Source: Pseudomonadota bacterium
GTDB taxonomy: Bacteria; Pseudomonadota; Alphaproteobacteria; Rhizobiales; Pleomorphomonadaceae
Reading direction: 5' to 3'
DNA length: 34,918 bases
Assembly (NCBI GenBank): GCA_018262575.1
Contig: JAGSYU010000019.1
Coordinates: forward strand, 1 to 34,918
Shown: one piece after another, positions 15,608 to 24,526 of the stretch
Layout: each line of letters begins with the position of its first letter
Numbering within the stretch: the first letter of the stretch is position 1
Position numbers and translations under genes: made by a program
Notes under the pieces: model-generated
Database searches by the model: none
Seen by the model: the letters and a program-made list of their open reading frames with translations, nothing else
Told to the model about the DNA's origin: nothing

Positions 15608-15778
15608 GGGCGGCAACCGGCGCTGGAGCCAAGGAGGGGCCGGCGGCCGGTGCGGCGCGTCGGGAATCGTCGGACGGAAATTAGACTTTCTGCCTAATCA
15701 CCCCGATGCGTCGCCCGCAAGGCAGAAGCAATGCGGATCGGTTCGCCCGCCCTGCTTGCTTGCCTGGAAGGGGCGACG

Positions 15779-16213
15779 ATGACACACTCCCTTCCCATGT
15801 GGGACAAGATCGCCATGCTCAGATGCTTCGCCGCCGCCGTCGCGCTGGTCGGCTTCACTTTACCGGCCGCCGCCTTCGAGCTGTCCTTTTCGTGGGGCGC
15901 TACGCCGGCCTGCGACAGTGGCCGGCCGGCTGTGGTCGCCAGCCCGGAATTTCGTCTTGGCAACGTTCCTCCGGGCACACGCGTCATCATCTTCGAAATG
16001 ATCGACCTCAACGCGCCCGATTTCCGACACGGCGGTGGCACCGTGCCTTATGCCGGCAACGACCTGCTGCCAGCCGGCGCCTTCCGCTACCTCGGCCCCT
16101 GTCCGCCGGCCGGCCCGCACCGCTACACGTGGACGGCTATCGCCAAGGATCGCGGCACGACCTTCGGGCGGACGCTCGGCGAGGCATCGGCCACCCGCTC
16201 CTTCCCCAACTGA
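15779..16213 (+). CDS. secreted PEBP-like (YbhB/YbcL-type) protein
   Basis: A 144-residue protein with a Sec signal peptide (basic WDKIAMLR, hydrophobic FAAAVALVGFTL, cleavage near PAAA-F at about residue 33). The mature part carries a shortened phosphatidylethanolamine-binding/Raf-kinase-inhibitor pattern: SPEFRLGNVPPGTRVIIFEMIDL, then FRYLGPCPPAGPHRYTWTAIAKD, the GPCPP...HRY ligand-pocket motif of YbhB/YbcL proteins. The usual DPDAP and W-nIP segments are weak or replaced (HGGGTVPYAGNDLLP), so it is a compact or diverged member with unknown ligand. The start at 15779 has GGAAGGGG about 6 nt upstream; later ATGs at 15797 and 15815 are possible. slyX follows 13 bp downstream. Confidence 0.7.
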   Translation: MTHSLPMWDKIAMLRCFAAAVALVGFTLPAAAFELSFSWGATPACDSGRPAVVASPEFRLGNVPPGTRVIIFEMIDLNAPDFRHGGGTVPYAGNDLLPAGAFRYLGPCPPAGPHRYTWTAIAKDRGTTFGRTLGEASATRSFPN

Positions 16214-16226
16214 CCGAGGCGAGATC

Positions 16227-16445
16227 ATGACCGCTGAGACCACCGAAGCGCGTATCGACGCGCTCGAGGAGAAGATCGCCTATCAAGACCAGATGATCGA
16301 CGATCTCAACACCGCCGTCACCGACCAGTGGAAGGAGATCGACACGCTGAGGCGCCTCGTGTCGAGCCTGCTCGATGAGGTCAAGGAGATGGAACTGGCG
16401 GCACGGGCGACACCCGGCCGCGAACCACCACCCCCGCATTATTGA
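16227..16445 (+). CDS. slyX: SlyX family protein
   Basis: A 72-residue cytoplasmic coiled-coil protein of the SlyX family. Heptad-like spacing runs through RIDALEEKIAYQDQMIDDLN and DTLRRLVSSLLDEVKEME, and the C-terminal PPPHY is the family hallmark. Function is not established; SlyX lies near slyD in enterobacteria but not here. It starts at ATG 16227 with GAGGCGAG upstream, 13 bp after the PEBP-like gene, so the pair is probably co-transcribed. It converges on the chemoreceptor gene, and GCGCCG/CGGCGC arms (16455-16471) across that gene's stop could form a hairpin in both transcripts. Confidence 0.88.
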   Translation: MTAETTEARIDALEEKIAYQDQMIDDLNTAVTDQWKEIDTLRRLVSSLLDEVKEMELAARATPGREPPPPHY

Positions 16446-16460
16446 CCGAAACGGGCGCCG

Positions 16461-18149
16461 TCAGGCGGCGCGCATCTCGTGCATCAGCCGGTCAACCTCG
16501 GCCTGCAGCGTCTTGCTGTCGCCGACCATCCGGCGGGCCTGCACGGCCACCTCCTGCGATTTCGAGTCGGACGCCTCGGTATTCTCCATCAGCCGCGTCA
16601 TGTCGGCGGCCAGGCTGCCGACGGCAGCCAGCGTCGAAGAAATGGCGCGGGTGATCTCGGAGACGGCAGCGTTCTGCTGGTCCAGCGTTGCGGCGATCGA
16701 TGAAGTGACCTCATTGACCCGCTCGATTGAATGCTCGACGGTACTGGTGGCCGTCACCGCCTCGCCAGTCGCCGACTGGATGACGGCAATGCGCCGGGAA
16801 ATCTCGTCGGTAGCCTTGGACGTCTGGGCAGCGAGTTGCTTCACCTCGGACGCCACCACGGCAAATCCCTTGCCGGCCTCGCCAGCCCGCGCCGCCTCGA
16901 TCGTCGCATTGAGGGCCAGGAGGTTGGTCTGGTCGGCGATCTCCTGAATGAGGGCCACCACCTTGCCGATCTCGCCCGACGCCTCGTCAAGGCCACGGAT
17001 CACCTCGGTAGCCCGCGCCGTCTCGCGCACGGCACCGCTCGAAATAGCGGCAGTTTTGGTGACCTGGGCGACGATCTCGCTGATCGATGCCGACAGTTCC
17101 TCGGCGGCGCTCGACACCGCCTGCACATTTTCCTTGGCCTGCCGGCCTGCCTCGGCCGAGGTCTCCGCCTGGCGACGGGTGTGGTCCGACACGGCGAGCA
17201 GATCCGAGGCGACGCGCTCGAAGCCGGTTGCCGTGCTCTCGATGCCGGCCGAGGTCTCGCGGAACGACCTGTCGAAGCCGTCGGCAAGGCCGGTCAGCGC
17301 GTCGCGCCGCGATTTCTCCATGGCGGCGGCCCGCGCCGCCTCTGCATCCGCTTCGGCGGCAATGCGTTCGCGCTGCAGATCACGGAAGCGAGCAACGGCG
17401 CGGCCGATCAGGCCGATCTCGTCCTTGCGCGCCGCGCCGGAGATCTCGGCGTCGAGATCGCCACCCTGAAGACGATCCATCGAGCGAGTGAGGCGGGACA
17501 AAGGCCCGGCAATGCCACGCGCCACAACAACCGACAGGGCGCCGAGCATGAGCAAGGCAACAAGCGTGGTAAGGCCGATACGACGGGTGCTGGCGGAAAG
17601 AGATGCCTCGATGTCGGCGACGTGGAAGCCGGTGCCGAGCATCCAGTTCCAGCCATCGACGTTGGTGGCATAGGCAAGCTTCAGCGACGGCTCCTTGTCG
17701 CCGGGCTTCACCCACATGTATTGGTAATTGCCGCCACCGGCCCTGGCGATGGCCAGCATGGCGCGAACCAATGGCTTGCCATCGGCATCCTTCATGTCGA
17801 TGAGGCTCTTGCCCTCGAGTTCGGGCTTGCCTGGCAAGAGAATGTTCAGGCCGTCGGCGTCGTAGATGAAGAAGTAATTCTTGTCGGCCCCGAAGCGCAC
17901 CGGCCTCAGTACCGCCTTGGCAGCCTCCTGGGCCTCGGCGACGCTCATCTCGCCTTTGGTGGCGCGATCGCGGAAGCCCTCGATCATCGACCGGACTGTC
18001 TCGACCTGCCCTTGGAGTTCGAGCTTCTTCTGGCCCATCAATTCCGAACGGAGATCGGTGTAGCTCAGGTAGCCGATGGTCGCGAGCCCACCGATCGCCA
18101 ACAGGACGATGGCAGCAATCTTGGCGGATACGGAGTAGATGCTGAACAT
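16461..18149 (-). CDS. methyl-accepting chemotaxis protein with single-Cache sensor
   Basis: A 562-residue inner-membrane chemoreceptor. Membrane segment 1 is at about 10-30. A periplasmic single-Cache (sCache_2) domain spans about 32-185, with [30 protein letters not shown] and the [15 protein letters not shown] ending typical of that fold. Membrane segment 2 is at 191-211, HAMP at about 208-262 and the signalling domain in the rest. The hairpin tip is [22 protein letters not shown], the CheA/CheW contact. There is no C-terminal CheR-tethering pentapeptide (it ends LMHEMRAA). Other sCache_2 receptors often sense small organic acids, but the ligand is unknown. No other che gene is adjacent. 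A near-consensus CtrA-type site lies about 65 bp upstream. Confidence 0.93.
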   Translation of the reverse strand: MFSIYSVSAKIAAIVLLAIGGLATIGYLSYTDLRSELMGQKKLELQGQVETVRSMIEGFRDRATKGEMSVAEAQEAAKAVLRPVRFGADKNYFFIYDADGLNILLPGKPELEGKSLIDMKDADGKPLVRAMLAIARAGGGNYQYMWVKPGDKEPSLKLAYATNVDGWNWMLGTGFHVADIEASLSASTRRIGLTTLVALLMLGALSVVVARGIAGPLSRLTRSMDRLQGGDLDAEISGAARKDEIGLIGRAVARFRDLQRERIAAEADAEAARAAAMEKSRRDALTGLADGFDRSFRETSAGIESTATGFERVASDLLAVSDHTRRQAETSAEAGRQAKENVQAVSSAAEELSASISEIVAQVTKTAAISSGAVRETARATEVIRGLDEASGEIGKVVALIQEIADQTNLLALNATIEAARAGEAGKGFAVVASEVKQLAAQTSKATDEISRRIAVIQSATGEAVTATSTVEHSIERVNEVTSSIAATLDQQNAAVSEITRAISSTLAAVGSLAADMTRLMENTEASDSKSQEVAVQARRMVGDSKTLQAEVDRLMHEMRAA

Positions 18150-18211
18150 TCTGACTGGCCTCAGCGGTATTCTCCCACAGACTGGGATAATTCCCGTTTA
18201 GGCGCTGGCCG

Positions 18212-18226
18212 TTAACTTTGGCTTAC
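18212..18226 (-). promoter_or_regulatory. near-consensus CtrA-type site upstream of the chemoreceptor gene
   Basis: On the minus strand the sequence reads GTAA-N7-TTAAC, one mismatch from TTAA-N7-TTAAC, 63-77 bp before the chemoreceptor ATG at 18149. CtrA controls motility and chemotaxis genes in several alphaproteobacteria, so the placement is reasonable, but one site with a mismatch could be chance. Confidence 0.3.
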
Positions 18227-18244
18227 GGACCATGATCCAAGCCG

Positions 18245-18266
18245 CAAAACAGTTGCCCAAGGCAAC
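18245..18266 (-). terminator. intrinsic terminator of the urease operon, after ureG
   Basis: On the minus strand GTTGCC-TTG-GGCAAC forms a perfect 6-bp stem (18252-18266) followed by TGTTTTG. It lies about 20 nt after the ureG stop at 18288 and before the chemoreceptor promoter region, so it probably ends the urease transcript. Confidence 0.6.
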
Positions 18267-18287
18267 AAATTCAGCTCCCGGAGACCA

Positions 18288-18904
<617 letters not shown>

Positions 18905-18908
<4 letters not shown>

Positions 18909-19600
18909 GAGCGGAACAACCTCGTGTACTGGGTTTCGTGGGCCATGGAGGCGATGTCGGCGCGCAGAGTTGCGCCGCCGATGTCGTCAAGGGACGCAGA
19001 CAACGCGTCGGCCGCGACGGTCGAGACGATCGGAGCGAGAGTGCGAATCGTCCGCTGTCCCTCGGTCTGTCCGAGCGGCACCGCGCGCACCGCCGCCGAA
19101 ACGAGGTTGGCGGCGAAGGCCGTGAGATAGGCTTCCGTCGTCTCGGCGAGCGGCAGATGGTGATCGGCGGCGGCGGTCGCCACCGCCACCGGATAGGCGA
19201 CCGGGTTGGGCACGAGCCGGCCGGCGAGATCAACAAGCGTCGGCGCCCCCCAGGTATCGGCGATGGCGGTGGCGAAAGCGCGCCCCTGCGCTCCACTCTC
19301 AAGCCGCCGCTCCTTCGACGGTTGCAGCGCGTAGGCGAGTTCGGCCACCTCCAGGAGATCATCCGACCGGCCGTCGGCCGCAGCGCGGAAGGCGGCGACC
19401 AGCAGGATGGCGTCGCTACGGCCGGCGCCGTGGCAGAGAATGTCGGACAACCAGGTCGACAGCGCAGCCGCCGACGTGACGGTGCCGTCCTCGACCGCCC
19501 ACTCCAGACCGTGGCTGTAGGTGAAGGCGCCGACCGGAAAGGCCGGCGACAACCAGGTCATCAGTCGAGACAGCGCAACCCCGGCCGAGGGCTCATCCAT
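18905..19600 (-). CDS. ureF: urease accessory protein UreF
   Basis: Cytoplasmic, all-helical assembly factor, 231 residues, which with UreD and UreG forms the urease activation complex. Family landmarks are [24 protein letters not shown] near the N-terminus, [15 protein letters not shown], and the C-terminal [16 protein letters not shown], typical of UreF. The start at 19600 is inside the ureE end (CATGGATGA; 8-nt overlap), placing MDEPSAG as the N-terminus. An upstream in-frame stretch of Thr/Met-rich residues is only the shadow of the histidine codons of ureE. The stop overlaps ureG. Confidence 0.93.
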
Positions 19601-20210
19601 GCTTGGGGTCGTGCTCGTGGTCGTGGCCATGGGAATGATCGTGGCCACAGCCGCAGTCATCGCCATGGTGGTGGTGATCACAAGCCTCGTCATGCTCGTG
19701 GTGATGATGCTCCGGCCCGTGCTCATGACCATGCTCGTGGGGGCCATGATCGTGGTCATGGTCATGGCCGTGCGTCTCGCCGTGGCCGTAGGCACCACCC
19801 TCCGGGTCGAAAGCGGCCAGCACCGTCGTCACCGTGGCGCCGAGCCCCTTCAGCATGTCCTCGATGACATGGTCGTAGCGGATGCGCAGCCGGTCGCCGA
19901 GGAACTGGGCCGGCAGGTGCCGGTTGCCGAGATGCCAGGCGACGCGAACGAGGTCGGCCGGGCTGGCGGCTACGATCTCGAGCAGGCGTTCCGGCACTGC
20001 CTGCACCAGGATCAGCCGGCCATCCTCAAGCTCAAGGGCGTCGCCGTCCTTCATCACGGCCGCCTCCTTGAGATCGAGAAGGAACACCGTCTTGCCGACG
20101 CAGCGCATGACGAGGCGGCGGCGGTGGCGATCGTCTCGCTCGAGGGCGAGCGTATCGGCCGGCGTGCCGGACCAAGTGCCGGCGGGAAGGATGCGGGTGG
20201 CGGTGATCAT
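19593..20210 (-). CDS. ureE: urease nickel metallochaperone UreE with very histidine-rich tail
   Basis: Nickel-binding accessory protein, 205 residues. The N-terminal domain (1-75) has the UreE pattern (LALERDDRHRRRLVMRC; DLKEAAVMKDGDALELEDG). The metal-binding domain (about 76-145) contains AWHLGNRHLPAQFLGDRLRIRYDHVIEDML, where dimer-interface histidines fall. From residue 142 a tail of about 64 residues contains roughly 26 histidines plus Asp, Glu and three Cys, much longer than the E. coli-type His tail, and should bind several nickel or zinc ions. The start overlaps the stop of the upstream MFS gene by 4 nt and the end overlaps ureF by 8 nt, so MFS-ureE-ureF-ureG are translationally chained. 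Confidence 0.93.
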   Translation of the reverse strand: MITATRILPAGTWSGTPADTLALERDDRHRRRLVMRCVGKTVFLLDLKEAAVMKDGDALELEDGRLILVQAVPERLLEIVAASPADLVRVAWHLGNRHLPAQFLGDRLRIRYDHVIEDMLKGLGATVTTVLAAFDPEGGAYGHGETHGHDHDHDHGPHEHGHEHGPEHHHHEHDEACDHHHHGDDCGCGHDHSHGHDHEHDPKHG

Positions 20211-21436
20211 GGCATATCGGCCCTGGCGGACGAGGAAAGTGACGGACGGACGAGCTTAGCCAAAAGCGCCGCCGAGGCAAGCGCCGCCGCCATCAGCACT
20301 AGGCCGAGCAGTGCGGCAACGGCAACGCCGGCATGATGGATGACGGCGACGAAGATGACCGGCGCCACGGCGTTGGCGATATTCTGCGGCAGCGCCAGCC
20401 GGCCGGACTGACGGGAGAATTCGTCGGGCGGAAAGAAGGCAAGCGGCAACACCGCCCGCGCCATGGCTGAAAGGCCAGCGCCGAAGGCATAGATCGCCAC
20501 GAAAGCCGGCAATAGCCAAGCGCCATCGACGCCCGCGAGAAGCAGCACGAAGGAGCCACCCATCAACAGCGCCGCCGCCGCCGTGGTGGCAAGCGGACCA
20601 CCCCGCCCATCGAGGACAAGATCGGCGGCGCGAGCCGCAATGCTGACCACCGGCCTGATGGTACCGAGCCACAGGGCGTATTCCACAGAGGCGCCCGCTC
20701 CGCGCAAAAGTTCGAGATAGGCAGCGGCAAGGCCAAAGGTGGTGAAGGAAAAGGCGACCGAGATGACGCCGATGTGGAGGAAGGCGCGCGCCGTGCCGTC
20801 ACGATCGAGAAGGATCGCGCGCCGCTGGGTCGTTTCCAACTCTGTCGGAGGAGCGCCGACCGGCGGCAGCACAAAAAGGTGCAGCGGCAGACATACGAGG
20901 AGATGCAGGCCCGCCATGGCGATGAGGGTGACGCGCCATCCGACCACGGCATCGACGGCGTCGAGGATCGGCCAGAAGATGGTTGAGGAAACGCCGGTGA
21001 AGATCATCAGCACACCGATCGTCCGCCGGCCAGCCGCTCCCTCCCGTTCGACAGCCGCCGCGTAAGCCGGTACGGACAACGCCAATGAGCCGGCAGCCCC
21101 GATCATCGTCCAGGCGGTGAAATAGCCTACCGGACCTTCGGCGGCGGCGAGCAAGGCAAGTCCGGCCGTCGACGTCGCCGAGCCGAGCGCCAGTACCCGC
21201 TGGGCGCCCATCCGCCGCACCGCCTCGCCCACCGCCGGGCCGGTGAGGCCAATCACCAACATCATCAATGTCAGTCCGAAAAAGGTCGTGTCGATGTTGA
21301 GATCGACATCAACAGCCATCTTCCGCGCCATCACGCCCGGCATGTCGAAGGTCGTGCCCCAGCCGATCACCTGCGTGACCGCAAGCACCCCGACGAGGCG
21401 GAGACGAACCGGGGAGATACGAAACAAGGCCGACAT
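20207..21436 (-). CDS. MFS transporter inside the urease operon
   Basis: A 409-residue major facilitator superfamily permease with about twelve membrane segments in two halves separated by a cytoplasmic loop (LPPVGAPPTELETTQRRAILLDRDG). The loop between segments 2 and 3 (GEAVRRMGAQRVLALGS) is a degenerate MFS motif A, and VGYFTAWTMIGAAGSLALSVPAY is motif-B/C-like. The substrate cannot be read. Its place between ureC and ureE, with a 4-nt overlap of ureE, suggests a role in nickel, urea or ammonium handling; no nikABCDE, HupE/UreJ or urea ABC genes are in the window. An intercistronic hairpin (21449-21475) sits just upstream and may set its level relative to ureC. Confidence 0.85.
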   Translation of the reverse strand: MSALFRISPVRLRLVGVLAVTQVIGWGTTFDMPGVMARKMAVDVDLNIDTTFFGLTLMMLVIGLTGPAVGEAVRRMGAQRVLALGSATSTAGLALLAAAEGPVGYFTAWTMIGAAGSLALSVPAYAAAVEREGAAGRRTIGVLMIFTGVSSTIFWPILDAVDAVVGWRVTLIAMAGLHLLVCLPLHLFVLPPVGAPPTELETTQRRAILLDRDGTARAFLHIGVISVAFSFTTFGLAAAYLELLRGAGASVEYALWLGTIRPVVSIAARAADLVLDGRGGPLATTAAAALLMGGSFVLLLAGVDGAWLLPAFVAIYAFGAGLSAMARAVLPLAFFPPDEFSRQSGRLALPQNIANAVAPVIFVAVIHHAGVAVAALLGLVLMAAALASAALLAKLVRPSLSSSARADMP

Positions 21437-21448
21437 AAAAGACTATTC

Positions 21449-21475
21449 CCGGATCGCAGTGCCACTGCGTCCCGG
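21449..21475 (-). other. intercistronic hairpin between ureC and the MFS gene
   Basis: CGCAGT (21455-21460) and ACTGCG (21464-21469) form a perfect stem with a 3-nt loop. CCGG on each side (21449-21452 and 21472-21475) extends it beyond a 2x2 internal loop. It lies in the 80-bp gap, just before the MFS start at 21436. AATAGTCTTTT follows on the transcript, a poor T-run, so RNA protection or partial termination is more likely than full termination. Confidence 0.45.
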
Positions 21476-21516
21476 TCTAGCGCGAAAAGGCGCCGACCGT
21501 GCGACGTCTCACCCAG

Positions 21517-23232
21517 TCAGAACAGGAAATATCGCTGCGCCATCGGCAATACGTCGGCCGGCTCGCAGGTGAGGAGTTCGCCGTCGGCCCGCACCTCGTA
21601 GGTCTCGGGGTCGACTTCGATCACCGGCGTTGCCGAATTGTGGATCAGCGACGCCTTGGAGATACCGCCGCGCGTGTTCTCGACCGGCAGCACCATCCGG
21701 TCGAGGCCGAGCCGTTCCTTGATGCCGTGCTCATAGGCATAGCGCGACACGAAGGTGACCGACGAGCGGGTCATCGCCTTGCCGAAAGCGCCGAACATCG
21801 GCCGGTAATGCACCGGTTGCGGCGTCGGGATCGAGGCGTTGGGGTCGCCCATGGCGGCGGCGGCGATGGTGCCGAGCTTCAGCACCAGATCCGGCTTGAC
21901 GCCGAAGAAGGCCGGCGTCCACAGCACGAGATCGGCGAGCTTGCCGACCTCGACCGAGCCGACGTGCTTGGCAAGGCCCTGGGCGATGGCCGGGTTGATG
22001 GTCACCTTGGCGATGTAGCGCTTGACGCGGAAATTGTCGGCGTCGGTACCGACGTCCTCGGGCAAGGCGCCGCGCTGCACCTTCATCTTGTGCGCCGTCT
22101 GGAAGGTGCGGATGATCACCTCGCCGATGCGGCCCATGGCCTGGCTATCCGAGGAGATGATCGAGAAGGCGCCCATGTCGTGCAGGATGTCTTCCGCCGC
22201 GATGGTCTCCTTGCGGATGCGGCTTTCGGCGAAGGCGACATCCTCGGGGATCGAGCCGTCGAGGTGATGGCAGACCATCAGCATGTCCAAATGTTCGTCG
22301 AGCGTATTGCGCGTGTAGGGCCGCGTCGGGTTGGTCGACGACGGCAGCACGTTGGGAAGGCCGGCGACCTTGATGATGTCGGGCGCGTGGCCGCCGCCAG
22401 CGCCTTCGGTGTGGTAGGCGTGGATGGTCCGGCCCTTGAAGGCGGCGATGGTGTCCTCGACGAAGCCGCTCTCGTTGAGCGTGTCGGTGTGGATCATCAC
22501 CTGCACGTCGTAGTCGTCGGCCACCGACAGGCAATTGTCGATGGCAGCCGGCGTCGTACCCCAGTCCTCGTGCAGCTTCAGGCCGCAGGCGCCGGCCTTG
22601 ACCTGCTCGATCAGCGCCGCCGGCAACGAGGCATTGCCCTTGCCGGAGAAGGCAAGATTCATCGGCAGCCCCTCGGCCGCCTCGATCATCCGCGTGAGAT
22701 GCCAGGGACCGGGCGTGCAGGTGGTGGCCGCCGTGCCGGTGGCCGGCCCCGTGCCGCCACCGAGCATGGTGGTGATGCCGGCATAGAGCGCCTCGTCGAC
22801 CTGCTGCGGGCAGATGAAGTGGATATGGGTATCGAGCGCTCCCGCCGTCAGGATCTTGCCTTCACCGGCGATCGCTTCGGTGCCTGGACCGACGATGATG
22901 GTGACGCCGGACTGGACGTCCGGGTTGCCGGCCTTGCCGATTCCGGAGATGCGACCGTCGGTGATGCCGACATCGGCCTTGTAGATGCCCGAATGGTCGA
23001 TGATCAGCGCGTTGGTGATGACGGTATCGACCGCCCCCTCGGCTCGGCTCATCTGGCTCTGGCCCATGCCGTCGCGAATCACCTTGCCGCCGCCGAATTT
23101 CACCTCCTCGCCGTAGATGGTGAAATCCTTCTCCACCTTGACGAATAGCTCGGTGTCGGCAAGGCGCACCTTGTCGCCAACGGTGGGACCGAACATGTCG
23201 GCATAGGCGGCGCGGGACATGCGATAGGGCAT
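21517..23232 (-). CDS. ureC: urease catalytic subunit alpha
   Basis: Hydrolyses urea to ammonia and carbamate at a di-nickel centre. The 571 residues carry every active-site position, offset by 2 from Klebsiella numbering: carbamylated K219 (GLKLHEDWG), nickel ligands H136/H138 (DTHIHF), H248 (MIHTD), H274 ([15 protein letters not shown]) and D362 (SSDSQAMGR), plus flap C321/H322 (VCHHLDG). It is therefore expected to be active once loaded. The start at 23232 follows the vapC stop by only 3 bp, and its AGGAGG ribosome-binding site lies in the last codons of vapC. The long antisense reading frame over it is a shadow. Confidence 0.97.
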   Translation of the reverse strand: MPYRMSRAAYADMFGPTVGDKVRLADTELFVKVEKDFTIYGEEVKFGGGKVIRDGMGQSQMSRAEGAVDTVITNALIIDHSGIYKADVGITDGRISGIGKAGNPDVQSGVTIIVGPGTEAIAGEGKILTAGALDTHIHFICPQQVDEALYAGITTMLGGGTGPATGTAATTCTPGPWHLTRMIEAAEGLPMNLAFSGKGNASLPAALIEQVKAGACGLKLHEDWGTTPAAIDNCLSVADDYDVQVMIHTDTLNESGFVEDTIAAFKGRTIHAYHTEGAGGGHAPDIIKVAGLPNVLPSSTNPTRPYTRNTLDEHLDMLMVCHHLDGSIPEDVAFAESRIRKETIAAEDILHDMGAFSIISSDSQAMGRIGEVIIRTFQTAHKMKVQRGALPEDVGTDADNFRVKRYIAKVTINPAIAQGLAKHVGSVEVGKLADLVLWTPAFFGVKPDLVLKLGTIAAAAMGDPNASIPTPQPVHYRPMFGAFGKAMTRSSVTFVSRYAYEHGIKERLGLDRMVLPVENTRGGISKASLIHNSATPVIEVDPETYEVRADGELLTCEPADVLPMAQRYFLF

Positions 23233-23235
23233 CGG

Positions 23236-23643
23236 TCAGCCTCCTGAAGAGAGCAGCTTGAAACTCGCGGATCCGGCCGCCTCGCGGTCGAACGTCAGGG
23301 TGTACTCCGCGCCACCAGCCTGGGCCGTCGCGGCAATCAAGTAATCGACGAAGCCGGCAGGCCCCTGCGCATAGGCATCGACGGCAGCGGACAGTGCGAC
23401 GCGGTCGGAGAATGTCAGATGCGCATGGTCGAGAAGGGCCCACAAAATGTCGGCAATTCGGGCGCGCGGAAATTTCTGGCGCTTGGCGAGAAGCCAGAAG
23501 ATTTCCACCAACGCCTCATTTGGCACGAGAAGCGGATCGGATGCGTCCGCCTCATCGTCGATGAGACGGCGGGCAATCGGACTTTGCGCGGGATCGTCAT
23601 TGCGCAGGTAGCGAACGAGGACATTGGTATCGATGGCTCTCAT
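23236..23643 (-). CDS. vapC: VapC-type PIN-domain toxin within the urease operon
   Basis: A 135-residue PIN-domain ribonuclease of type II toxin-antitoxin systems. The acidic active-site set is present: D5 (AIDTNVLVRYL), E43/E47 (PNEALVEIFW), D100 (GFVDYLIA) and D119 (LTFDREA). The product is probably an Mg-dependent endonuclease held inactive by its partner. Its start overlaps the vapB stop by 4 nt, as in most vapBC pairs. Its last codons contain the ureC ribosome-binding site and its stop is 3 bp before the ureC ATG, so it is integrated into the urease operon rather than a loose insertion. No truncation or frameshift is visible. Confidence 0.88.
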   Translation of the reverse strand: MRAIDTNVLVRYLRNDDPAQSPIARRLIDDEADASDPLLVPNEALVEIFWLLAKRQKFPRARIADILWALLDHAHLTFSDRVALSAAVDAYAQGPAGFVDYLIAATAQAGGAEYTLTFDREAAGSASFKLLSSGG

Positions 23644-23897
23644 GGCCGGAGCCGCTCCGACACGCCTTCGGCCACGGCTTCTCCCACGGCGTCCCGCAGA
23701 TCCTGATCGGACATCTGCGTGCCATCGGCCGCCATGCCAAAACCGGCGCCGACCCGCACTTTCCTGACCCGTACACCCAGCCCGCCGTCGAGCTTGTGAA
23801 AGAACACCAATTCGTCCCCCGGCTCGACGCCGAAAGCGTCCCTAACATCGGCAGGAATGGTGATCTGGTTCTTTGACGTCACCTTGGCGACACCCAT
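23640..23897 (-). CDS. vapB: AbrB/SpoVT-family antitoxin (VapB-type)
   Basis: An 85-residue swapped-hairpin AbrB DNA-binding protein: VAKVTSKNQITIPADVRDAFGVEPGDELVFF is the standard N-terminal domain of antitoxins paired with PIN toxins. The C-terminal part (TQMSDQDLRDAVGEAVAEGVSERL) is helical and should block the VapC active site. The start at 23897 has GAAAGG 8 nt upstream. The 56-bp gap from ureB contains an 11-bp palindrome (23923-23933), a likely autoregulatory operator. The gap is also AT-richer than the flanking urease genes, a possible trace of acquisition. Confidence 0.87.
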   Translation of the reverse strand: MGVAKVTSKNQITIPADVRDAFGVEPGDELVFFHKLDGGLGVRVRKVRVGAGFGMAADGTQMSDQDLRDAVGEAVAEGVSERLRP

Positions 23898-23922
23898 GGA
23901 TTTTGCCTTTCAAAACACAACT

Positions 23923-23933
23923 TTGTCGGACAA
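23923..23933. promoter_or_regulatory. palindrome upstream of vapB, candidate VapB/VapBC operator
   Basis: TTGTCGGACAA is a perfect palindrome about a central G, 26 bp upstream of the vapB ATG. AbrB-type antitoxins usually bind short palindromes near their own promoter. No confident -35/-10 pair was found here, so an internal promoter is inferred, not shown. Confidence 0.45.
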
Positions 23934-23953
23934 TACCATGAAACGTAAGGCAC

Positions 23954-24259
23954 TCACAGTTTCCCCATCACGGTCTGTCGGAAGCCATAGACCTCGCGCT
24001 TTCCCGCGTAGGGAACCAGCGTCACCGACCGGCTCTGGCCGGGCTCGAAGCGGACGGCGGTGCCGGCGGGAATGTCGAGCCGATGGCCACGCGCCTTGTC
24101 GCGGTCGAAGACGAGCGCCGGATTGGTTTCTGCAAAATGATAGTGGCTGCCGACCTGCACCGGCCGATCGCCGGAATTGGCCACCTCGAGCACCAGCGTC
24201 GGCCTGTCGGCATTGAGTTCGATGTCGCCCGCATCAGGGATGACTTCACCCGGAATCAT
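23954..24259 (-). CDS. ureB: urease subunit beta
   Basis: Structural beta subunit of the three-subunit bacterial urease, 101 residues. The family pattern is complete: MIPGEV at the start, [24 protein letters not shown] in the middle, [15 protein letters not shown] and the C-terminal YGFR. It packs on UreA and UreC in the trimer of trimers. It lies 11 bp downstream of the DUF1272 gene and is separated from ureC by the vapBC pair, whereas ureB and ureC are normally adjacent. Confidence 0.95.
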   Translation of the reverse strand: MIPGEVIPDAGDIELNADRPTLVLEVANSGDRPVQVGSHYHFAETNPALVFDRDKARGHRLDIPAGTAVRFEPGQSRSVTLVPYAGKREVYGFRQTVMGKL

Positions 24260-24270
24260 GATCGTTCCTT

Positions 24271-24522
24271 TCAGGCGGCGCGGGGCGAGCAGGGCTCACC
24301 CTTGAAGACGCGGACGGTGGACGCCGGATTGGCGGCGAGCTTGCCAGCCGGGCGTACCGGCCGACGAACCAGTTCGCCACCGCAGTTGGGGCAGGCGCCC
24401 TTCAGCACATCGCGGGCACAGTCCGGGCACCACGTACATTCGAAGGAGCAGATATAGGCTTCGGCGTCCGGCGACAGGTCGCGGTCGCAGCACTCGCAAT
24501 TGGGACGAAGTTCGAGCGCCAT
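24271..24522 (-). CDS. DUF1272 zinc-ribbon-like protein in the urease operon
   Basis: An 83-residue protein with the DUF1272 opening [14 protein letters not shown] and a cluster of nine cysteines (C9, C11, C12, C25, C29, C32, C35, C44, C47) in about 40 residues, consistent with one or two zinc sites, followed by a flexible basic tail. DUF1272 genes occur between ureA and ureB in other rhizobia, so the position is expected. Function unknown; metal handling for urease assembly is speculation. Gaps of 4 bp to ureA and 11 bp to ureB show it is part of the operon. Confidence 0.85.
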   Translation of the reverse strand: MALELRPNCECCDRDLSPDAEAYICSFECTWCPDCARDVLKGACPNCGGELVRRPVRPAGKLAANPASTVRVFKGEPCSPRAA

Positions 24523-24526
24523 GGCT

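Noticed and set aside
15680-15698. ATTAG/CTAAT inverted repeat before the PEBP-like gene
   Set aside because: Arms of 5 bp with 9-bp spacing are too short to claim an operator without other support.
19601-19798. N-terminal extension of ureF
   Set aside because: The added Thr/Met-rich residues are the frame-shifted reading of the ureE histidine codons; UreF homology begins at 19600.
21499-23148. 549-codon open frame on the plus strand opposite ureC
   Set aside because: It is antisense to a fully conserved urease alpha subunit, has no recognisable domain and a His/Arg/Gly-rich composition typical of antisense frames in GC-rich DNA.
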